Of a DNA stretch of 12,191 bases, positions 6,352 to 12,191 are shown piece after piece. The first letter of the stretch is position 1; each line of letters starts with the position of its first letter. Under the pieces are notes generated by a model. It saw nothing but the letters and a program-made list of their open reading frames with translations, was not told where the DNA came from and ran no database searches. This DNA is from Actinomycetota bacterium (lineage in GTDB: Bacteria > Actinomycetota > Acidimicrobiia > Acidimicrobiales > Iamiaceae): positions 1-12,191 of the forward strand of contig JAFDWI010000246.1 of NCBI GenBank assembly GCA_018268545.1, given 5' to 3'. Both the position numbers and the translations under genes were made by a program.

Positions 6352-7464
6352 ATGGTTTCCCCCAATCCCGACCACGACGACCAGTTCCCCGGAGAGCCCA
6401 CACCACGCCGACGCGTCCCGGCAGGAATCACGATCCTCACGATGGCCGTGACGCTGGTCATCATCGTGTTTCTCGACGCGGACGGCCTGACGTTGACCGC
6501 CGAACGGCAACAACCCGGATTCGAACGGACGGTGGCACTGTCGATCATCCGCCCGATTCGGAGCCTCGCTCGAGGCTTGCACCTGACCGGCGCCCGGGCA
6601 TGGGTCGCGGAGGTTTCCGGGCACCGACAGTCCGGTGACTTCACATCGACGAGAGGTGTCCGTCTCGCCGGCCAGGGTCGGTCGGCGACATCGCGCCCCG
6701 GCGGGGCGGGCGGGCCTTCGGCCACGACGACCACACTACCCAGCTACCGCGTCCCGACACCCGCGGACCCGTTGCGGGTTCTCGTCGCGGGCGATTCGTT
6801 GTCGGGGTATCTCGGCCCCGCACTCGACAAGGCGCTCAGCGGCCTACCGGCCAAGGTGATCGCGGACGAACACGTCGGCACGGGCCTCGCTCGTCCCGAC
6901 GTGGTCGACTGGCCTCGGGAGATCCAGGGCGACATGGACCGCTACAACCCCGATGTCGTCGTGCTGTTCATCGGAGGCAACGACGACCAGGATCTCCGCA
7001 CACCTGACGGGTGGCTACCGACCTCGAACGTCGACGCGTGGCGGGCCGAATACGAGCGACGGGTCGCGCAGATCATGAACATCGTCACCCGACCCGGCGT
7101 CACGACGTACTGGCTCGGGCTCCCGCCGATGGCGAAAGCCCATCTGCAACAGTTCGTCGGCACGATCAACAGCCTCATCGAGACCGAAGCGGCAGCACGT
7201 CCGCACCAGGTCGTCTACGTCGACACCACACCCGCGCTCGCCGGCCCCGACGGCGGGTTCGCCACGTACCTTCCCGACGACACCGGACGTTCCGTGCAGG
7301 TGCGGGCACCCGACGGTGTGCACCCGACACCTGCCGGGATGGACCGGATCGTGAGCTTGTTCGTGTCGAAGCTGATCGCCCTCCGCCACCTGAACACGCC
7401 GCCACCGGTCACGACGACCACCGGCAGCGGCCAGGCCGGGACGACCACCACGGGAGAGAGATGA
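6352..7464 (+). CDS. membrane-anchored SGNH/DUF459 hydrolase-fold protein, copy 1
   Basis: Probable extracytoplasmic esterase or O-acyltransferase that works with the MBOAT. Of 370 residues, 1-24 are cytoplasmic with QFPGEPTPRRRVPA (11-24), one helix spans about 25-41, a juxtamembrane region follows, then a Thr/Ser/Pro linker (SATTTTLPSYR, about 123-133), and the SGNH domain covers 140-345. Catalytic blocks are GDSL with Ser149, GTGLARPDVVDWP (176-188, typical of DUF459), GGND with Asn210, the LGLPP segment (255-259), and DGVHPTPAG with Asp321 and His324, so the Ser-Asp-His set is complete. The tail ends in PPPVTTTTGSGQAGTTTTGE. No cleavable signal peptide is seen; the helix acts as an anchor. 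ATG 6352 has no good Shine-Dalgarno but is the best start before the helix. The stop overlaps the next gene by ATGA. The acyl group and glycan are unknown. Confidence 0.85.
   Translation: MVSPNPDHDDQFPGEPTPRRRVPAGITILTMAVTLVIIVFLDADGLTLTAERQQPGFERTVALSIIRPIRSLARGLHLTGARAWVAEVSGHRQSGDFTSTRGVRLAGQGRSATSRPGGAGGPSATTTTLPSYRVPTPADPLRVLVAGDSLSGYLGPALDKALSGLPAKVIADEHVGTGLARPDVVDWPREIQGDMDRYNPDVVVLFIGGNDDQDLRTPDGWLPTSNVDAWRAEYERRVAQIMNIVTRPGVTTYWLGLPPMAKAHLQQFVGTINSLIETEAAARPHQVVYVDTTPALAGPDGGFATYLPDDTGRSVQVRAPDGVHPTPAGMDRIVSLFVSKLIALRHLNTPPPVTTTTGSGQAGTTTTGER
7057..7085 (+). repeat. 29-nt direct repeat, copy in SGNH gene 1
   Basis: These 29 bases are identical to 8241-8269 in the second SGNH gene and encode the shared RRVAQIMNIV helix. 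They are a remnant of the tandem gene duplication or of gene conversion, not a mobile element. Confidence 0.75.
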
Positions 7465-8603
7465 ACGACCACGACGAGAACGACCCGCTCGACGACTTCC
7501 CACCGATCCTGCTCCCCGAGCCAGGCAGTGTCCGGCAACACGACGATCGGACGGGCGAGGACCAGTTCCCCGGTGAGCCGGTCCGGCGCCGGCGCGTGCC
7601 GGCGAAGATCATGGTCGCGGCGACGCTCTTGGCACTTGTGCTGACCGTCCTGCTCGACGCCCAGGGGCTTCTCCGAACCGCACAACGACAGCAGCTCGGC
7701 TGGGAACGCTCGCTCGCGGTCCCCGTGATGAAACCGATCGCGCACTTCTCGCACGACTGGTATCTCGATCGACCGAGGGACTGGGTGCTGCGGGCATCCG
7801 GGCACGAACAACCATCGACATTCACGTCGACCCGGGGGATCAAACTCGCCTCGGCAACGCCCCGCCCGTCGACCCTCGCAGCGGACGGCTCGACGGCGCC
7901 GACGTCGACCACGACGACCCTGCCGTCCTACCGGATCCCGACCGCTGCAGCGCCCCTGAAGGTCCTCGTCGCCGGTGATTCACTGTCGGACGGCATCGCG
8001 ACATCGCTTTCCAACGCCCTGGGTGGCATGCCCGCGAACGTCGAGCTCGATCGGCACGTCGGGACCGGACTGGCCCGACCCGATGTCGTCGACTGGCCAC
8101 TCGAACTCACCGGTCGCATGGATTCGGACAAACCCGATGTCGTCGTGTTGATCTTCGGCGGAAACGACGCCCAAGCCCTGCGGATGCCCGACGGGTGGAT
8201 CCGCCCCGACGACACCCAGGCCTGGCACGACGAGTACGAACGACGGGTCGCGCAGATCATGAACATCGTGGCGCGTCCAGGGGTGTCGGTGTACTGGATC
8301 GGGATGCCCGTCACCAACGTCGCGTCGATCCAGGCGAAGGTACCGGTCATGGACGAAGCCGTGCGCGTCGAGGCCGCCGCACGCTCGCCGCAGGTGACCT
8401 ACGTCGACCCCGGACCGGCGCTCGACGGACCCGGCGGGTCGTACACCGCTTACCTCCCCGGACCCGACGGCCGAAACGAGCAGGTCCGCCACGATGACGG
8501 CGTGCACATGACCATTGCCGGGACGAATCGGGTCGTCGCCCTGTTCGCACAGCAGCTCGCCACCACGCGGCATCTCGCCGCGCCCCCGCCCGGGCCGCAC
8601 TGA
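7461..8603 (+). CDS. membrane-anchored SGNH/DUF459 hydrolase-fold protein, copy 2
   Basis: Paralogue of the preceding gene with the same plan and 380 residues. An acidic cytoplasmic tail of about 48 residues ends in DQFPGEPVRRRRVPA (34-48). One anchor helix follows (about 50-66), then a juxtamembrane region containing FTSTRGIKLAS, a STTTTLPSYRIPT linker (149-161) and the SGNH/DUF459 domain (165-370). Catalytic positions are Ser174 in GDSL, GTGLARPDVVDWP (201-213), Asn235 in GGND, and Asp346 and His349 in DDGVHMT, so it appears active. ATG 7461 was chosen because it overlaps the upstream stop (ATGA) and follows a good Shine-Dalgarno, GGGAGAG. The frame is open further upstream to 7011, but that part only shadows gene 1. 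Co-expression with copy 1 is likely. The stop lies 4 bp from the stop of the convergent ABC gene. Confidence 0.86.
   Translation: MNDHDENDPLDDFPPILLPEPGSVRQHDDRTGEDQFPGEPVRRRRVPAKIMVAATLLALVLTVLLDAQGLLRTAQRQQLGWERSLAVPVMKPIAHFSHDWYLDRPRDWVLRASGHEQPSTFTSTRGIKLASATPRPSTLAADGSTAPTSTTTTLPSYRIPTAAAPLKVLVAGDSLSDGIATSLSNALGGMPANVELDRHVGTGLARPDVVDWPLELTGRMDSDKPDVVVLIFGGNDAQALRMPDGWIRPDDTQAWHDEYERRVAQIMNIVARPGVSVYWIGMPVTNVASIQAKVPVMDEAVRVEAAARSPQVTYVDPGPALDGPGGSYTAYLPGPDGRNEQVRHDDGVHMTIAGTNRVVALFAQQLATTRHLAAPPPGPH
8241..8269 (+). repeat. 29-nt direct repeat, copy in SGNH gene 2
   Basis: Identical to 7057-7085 in the first SGNH gene, about 1.18 kb away. Homologous recombination between the two could fuse the genes into one. 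Confidence 0.75.
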
Positions 8604-8607
8604 CCGA

Positions 8608-10500
8608 TCACACGGGTCGGCGAGTGGCCAACCCTTCGGTCCACACCCGGTGGAGTTCGCCGTAGCGACCACCTGCGGCCACCAACTCGGCGTGGGTGCC
8701 GAGCTCGGCCAACACGCCATCCGCGACCACACCGACCCGATCCGCGCGCTCGGCGGTCGACAGGCGGTGGGCGATCATGATCACGGTCCGATCCGCCATC
8801 AGGCGTTCCAGGGCCGACTCCACGACCGACTCGGTTCCCGGGTCCAGTGACGACGTCGCCTCGTCGAGAACGAGCACGGCAGGATCGGCCAGCGCTGCAC
8901 GAGCGAGCGACACGAGCTGCTTCTCGCCCGCCGACAACCGCGAGCCTCGCTCGTGGACCTCGGTGGCGAACCCGTCGGGGAGCGACTCGAACCGGCCCCG
9001 GATGCCGAGCCGATCGAACGCCGCGATCACCTCGGCCTCGGACGCATCCGGCCGGACGAGGCGAACGTTCTCGAGGATCGTCCCACTGAACAAGAACCCC
9101 TCCTGGGGAACGACACAGATCCGCGTGCGCAACGAAGAGCCCGACATCGCACGAAGGTCGATGCCGCCGAAGGTGACCGAACCGGCCGTCGGGTCGTAGA
9201 ACCGGGCGACGAGCTTTGCCAGCGTCGACTTCCCCGCTCCCGTCGGACCGACCAGCGCAAGGTGCTCGCCTTCGCCGATCACCAGGTCGACGTCTCGGAG
9301 CACGAAACGAGCCGGGTCGGTCTCATCGGACGGTCGGTCGACCGTCGCGTCCGGGGCGAGCGCGGTCGGGTTGCCGTACCCGAACCACAACCCGGACACC
9401 ACGATCTCGCCGACGTCCGGCGCGGGAACCGGGACGTCCGGATCGGGGACGTCGACAGGTTCGTCGAGCAGATCGGCGAGCTTCGAGAGTCCTGCCCCGG
9501 CCTGTTGGACCTGGTTGACGTACTGGCTGAGCTGCTGGACCGGGTCGAACAGGTTCGACAGGCTCAACACGAAGAACGTGATCGTCCCGATCGTGACCGT
9601 GCCGTGGACGGTGAGCACCCCACCGACCGTGATGATCAACGCGGTGGTGATCAGTCCCGAGAACTCGATGATCGGGAGGTACCAGCACGAGATCAGCACC
9701 GAGTGCATGTACTCGTCGTAGAGACCGCGATTGTGCCGGGAGAACCGCTTGACCTCGACCCCGGAACGATCGAACGCCTGGATGACGCGCACCCCGCTGA
9801 TGCCCTCTTGCAGCGAGGTGAGCGTGAGCCCGATCCAGTCCCGGATCAGCAGGTAGGACCGATTCGAATCCCGGTTGAACTTGATCGTCGCGAACGCGAC
9901 CGCCGGAAGCGGGACCAGACACAGCAACAACAACTGCCAGGAGACCACGGCGAGCACCACGATCGCGACACCGAGCAACACGACGTTCGTGACGATCAGG
10001 ATCAGTCCCTGTTGAACCAGGTTCTCCATCACGTCGATGTCCGAGGTCATCCTCGAGACGACGACGCCGGACGACGCCCGGTCGTAGAAGGGCATCGACA
10101 GGCGAAGGAGTTGGGCGAAGACCCGAGAGCGCAGGTCGCGGAGAAACCCCTCGCCCACCAGTGCCATCGCCTTGATCTGGAGGCCCTCGACCCGCCACGA
10201 GATCACGGTGACGATCACATACGCCACGACGACGAAATCGAGCACCCGTCCGTCGTGCCTCGCGATGCCCCGATCGATCGCGATCTTCAACAGGTAGGGC
10301 CCGGCAAGGATCGTGAGCGCATAGACCACGACGAGCAACGCACCGACGACCAGTCGGCGCTTGTAGGGCTCGGCGACGGGAGCCAGCCGTCCGAGCAGAC
10401 GCCGGGTCTCCGCCCAGTCACGCGGGTGGTCCTCGCGATGCGTGCGCACCGGCGGTGGCTCCGGCGGAGTCCACACATGACGTGGGGAGCGCGCGTTCAC
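8608..10500 (-). CDS. ABC exporter half-transporter with degenerate signature motif (LSAGE)
   Basis: Membrane exporter subunit with fused transmembrane and ATPase domains, 630 residues. The N-terminal 45 residues are hydrophilic and proline-rich; about six membrane helices lie between 48 and 315. The ATPase domain (about 365-620) has Walker A GPTGAGKST (418-426), Q-loop Gln466 (VVPQEGFLFSGTI), signature LSAGEKQL (522-529), Walker B VLVLDEATSSLD (542-553) with catalytic Glu547, and H-loop His578. The signature departs from LSGGQ. A non-conserved insert, about 375-397 (NPTALAPDATVDRPSDETDP), precedes the ATPase core. GTG at 10500 overlaps the TGA of the upstream ABC gene (GTGA), so the two are coupled and probably pair as a heterodimer. 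Substrate is unknown; relatives export drugs, lipids or peptides. Confidence 0.9.
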   Translation of the reverse strand: MNARSPRHVWTPPEPPPVRTHREDHPRDWAETRRLLGRLAPVAEPYKRRLVVGALLVVVYALTILAGPYLLKIAIDRGIARHDGRVLDFVVVAYVIVTVISWRVEGLQIKAMALVGEGFLRDLRSRVFAQLLRLSMPFYDRASSGVVVSRMTSDIDVMENLVQQGLILIVTNVVLLGVAIVVLAVVSWQLLLLCLVPLPAVAFATIKFNRDSNRSYLLIRDWIGLTLTSLQEGISGVRVIQAFDRSGVEVKRFSRHNRGLYDEYMHSVLISCWYLPIIEFSGLITTALIITVGGVLTVHGTVTIGTITFFVLSLSNLFDPVQQLSQYVNQVQQAGAGLSKLADLLDEPVDVPDPDVPVPAPDVGEIVVSGLWFGYGNPTALAPDATVDRPSDETDPARFVLRDVDLVIGEGEHLALVGPTGAGKSTLAKLVARFYDPTAGSVTFGGIDLRAMSGSSLRTRICVVPQEGFLFSGTILENVRLVRPDASEAEVIAAFDRLGIRGRFESLPDGFATEVHERGSRLSAGEKQLVSLARAALADPAVLVLDEATSSLDPGTESVVESALERLMADRTVIMIAHRLSTAERADRVGVVADGVLAELGTHAELVAAGGRYGELHRVWTEGLATRRPV

Positions 10501-12191
10501 CCGGTGCCTCCACCGACAGCCGGCTCGCGCTCGGCAGCAGCGAGGATCTCACGGTAGCGCTCGCTCGATTCGAGCAGGTCCTGATGGGTCCCGGTCGCAG
10601 CAACCGTGCCTCGATCGATCAACACCACCCGATCGGCCATGGCGATCGTGGCAGGCCGATGCGCGATGACGATCGTGGTGCGTGCGGTCATCACCTCCTG
10701 CATCGCCGCGCGGATCTCGTGTTCCTTGTTCGGATCGACCGCAGAGGTGGCATCGTCCAAGATGAGGATGGGCGGATCGGCGAGGATCGCCCTGGCGATC
10801 GCGATCCGTTGCCGTTGACCGCCGGACAACGAGAACCCACGCTCGCCGAGAGCCGTGTCGTACCCGTCGGGGAGTTCACCGATGAATTCGTGCGCCCCGG
10901 CAAGGCGCGCAGCGCGTTCGATCCGGGCCCGGGGCGCGTCGGGATCTGCGAAAGCGATGTTCGCCGCGATCGTGTCGCTGAACAGGAACGTGTCCTCGAA
11001 CACGATCCCGACACACCGACGCACATCGGCGACGCGCGCCGCACGAACGTCGACACCGTCGATCATCACGGCTCCGGATCCGACGTCGTAGAACCGAGGG
11101 ATCAGTTTCGCGACGGTCGATTTCCCCGATCCGGTCATTCCCACGAGCGCGACCGATTCGCCGGGCTCCACGATCAGGTCGAGGCCGTCGAGCACGACGA
11201 CGTCGGTCCCCGGATACGAGAAGCGGACATCGCGGAACTCGATCCGTCCGCCTGCTCGGGGAACGGGGATCGGACGAGCGGGGTCGGTGACCTCCGGCGC
11301 GACGCGGAGCACCTCGTCGACCCGACCCGCGGACACCGCGGCACGCTGTGCCTGGTCGACGATGCTGCCGAGCATCCGCAACGGCCAGATCAGCAGGACC
11401 ACATACGCGTTGAACGCGACCAGGTCACCGAGGCTGAGCCGTCCCTGGATCACCAGGTGGCCGCCGTAGAACATCACCAGGACGAGCCCGATCATCGGGA
11501 GCACGTCGAGGATCGGCATGAATCGCGCCCGGATCCGGGCGGTCTCCATCGACTGTCCGTACAGACGCGCCGCCGCGTCGTCGAGTCGTTCGGCCTGGAT
11601 CGGCTCGGTCCCGAAACCCTTGACGACCCGGATGCCGGCAACGGTCTCTTCGACGACCTCGGCGAGCGCCGCCGACTCCGGTTGCACGCCGAGCGCCGCC
11701 GGGTGCAGGCGCGACGCGAACCGCTTGGCGAAGATGTTCAACAGGGGTAGGGCCCCCACGGCGAGGACGGTGAGCCGCCAGTCGATGCTCACCATCACGA
11801 TCGCTGCCCCGACGGTGGTGAGCACGTTGGCACACGTCAGCGGGATCATCACGAGAAAGTTGACGATCTGCTGGAGATCAGTGTTGGCGCGGCTCATCAA
11901 CTGCCCGGTCCGTGCATCGTCGTGGTACGCGAAGTGGAGGGCCTGCAGGTGGGCGAACATCCGGTGGCGGAGGTCTGCCTCGGCCCATCGCGCCTCGCGA
12001 AACGCCCAGTAGCGGCGCGTCCCCGTGAAAATCGCTGAGACGACCCCGGCCGCCGCGATCGCGAAACCCCATCGGACGATGGCGCGGGTGTCACGGGCGA
12101 TGATGCCGTGGTCGATCGCGACACTTATCAACACCGGGATCGCGACCTTTGCAGCCGTCCACACGATGCCGGCGACGATCCCGACCAGAAA
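10497..12191 (-). CDS. ABC exporter half-transporter with Asp in place of the catalytic Glu, 5' end cut
   Basis: Partner of the downstream ABC gene. The frame is open to the right edge: codons before the GTG at 12164 read FLVGIVAGI and continue directly into the first membrane helix, so the true start lies outside the window. Residues here are counted from that GTG. Membrane helices lie up to about 270. The ATPase domain (about 307-545) has Walker A GMTGSGKST (342-350), canonical signature LSGGQ (446-450), Walker B ILILDDATSAVD (466-477) with Asp471 where the catalytic Glu is expected, and H-loop His502. The Q-loop reads VGIVFEDTFLFSDTI, so Glu390 replaces the usual Gln. Together with LSAGE in the partner, this is the pattern of heterodimeric exporters with one degenerate ATP site. 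The stop overlaps the next gene's start by GTGA. Substrate is unknown. Confidence 0.9.
   Translation of the reverse strand, partial: FLVGIVAGIVWTAAKVAIPVLISVAIDHGIIARDTRAIVRWGFAIAAAGVVSAIFTGTRRYWAFREARWAEADLRHRMFAHLQALHFAYHDDARTGQLMSRANTDLQQIVNFLVMIPLTCANVLTTVGAAIVMVSIDWRLTVLAVGALPLLNIFAKRFASRLHPAALGVQPESAALAEVVEETVAGIRVVKGFGTEPIQAERLDDAAARLYGQSMETARIRARFMPILDVLPMIGLVLVMFYGGHLVIQGRLSLGDLVAFNAYVVLLIWPLRMLGSIVDQAQRAAVSAGRVDEVLRVAPEVTDPARPIPVPRAGGRIEFRDVRFSYPGTDVVVLDGLDLIVEPGESVALVGMTGSGKSTVAKLIPRFYDVGSGAVMIDGVDVRAARVADVRRCVGIVFEDTFLFSDTIAANIAFADPDAPRARIERAARLAGAHEFIGELPDGYDTALGERGFSLSGGQRQRIAIARAILADPPILILDDATSAVDPNKEHEIRAAMQEVMTARTTIVIAHRPATIAMADRVVLIDRGTVAATGTHQDLLESSERYREILAAAEREPAVGGGTG

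Noticed and set aside
7011..7460. N-terminal extension of the second SGNH gene
   Set aside because: It lies entirely inside the first SGNH gene in another frame; the ATG at 7461 with GGGAGAG and an ATGA overlap is far better.
8953..11750. Two long plus-strand frames opposite the ABC genes
   Set aside because: They mirror the ATPase domains and have the Arg/Asp/His-rich composition of antisense frames in GC-rich genes.
12162..12164. GTG as the start of the upstream ABC gene
   Set aside because: The frame is open to the window edge and the upstream codons continue the first membrane helix, so the gene is cut rather than starting here.

Overview
The window is high-GC DNA with dense, partly overlapping genes, GTG starts, TANNNT-type -10 boxes and long meaningless antisense frames. 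The SufR-type regulator with C-X12-C-X28-C, the tandem DUF459 proteins and the Thr-rich linkers suggest an actinobacterium, plausibly an uncultured or marine Acidimicrobiia. That placement is inference: the window has no rRNA or other strong taxonomic marker.

Left part (1-4117): an iron-sulfur cluster assembly locus. sufB, sufC and sufD lie on the minus strand in that order, each joined to the next by an ATGA stop/start overlap. sufD runs off the left edge. Divergent from them is a SufR-type winged-helix repressor with three suitably spaced cysteines. The 108-bp divergent gap is locally AT-richer. It holds a promoter for sufB (TTGACA, 18 nt, TACGCT), a CAAG-N6-CTTG palindrome inside that promoter (candidate SufR operator), and a -10-like TAGGGT placed so that the sufR transcript could be leaderless. 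SufBCD would form the scaffold and SufR would shut the operon down when it carries a cluster.

Middle part (4118-8603, plus strand): a probable cell-envelope O-acylation cluster. It holds an AlgI/DltB-type MBOAT acyltransferase, a small two-helix DUF1003 membrane protein with a probable coiled-coil tail, and two tandem, clearly duplicated, membrane-anchored SGNH/DUF459 proteins joined by an ATGA overlap. The MBOAT would move acyl groups across the membrane and the SGNH proteins would place them on, or remove them from, an extracellular glycan. The glycan is unknown.

Right part (8604-12191, minus strand): two ABC exporter half-transporters overlapping by GTGA. The upstream one is cut by the right edge. 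Their motif differences (LSAGE with a catalytic Glu in one, LSGGQ with Asp in place of that Glu in the other) fit a heterodimeric exporter with one degenerate ATP site. The last SGNH gene and the second ABC gene converge with only 4 bp between their stop codons.

I saw no tRNA, rRNA, CRISPR array, insertion sequence or phage gene. The most interesting signals are the SufR control region and the MBOAT/DUF1003/twin-SGNH cluster, whose two SGNH proteins share a conserved cytoplasmic tag.
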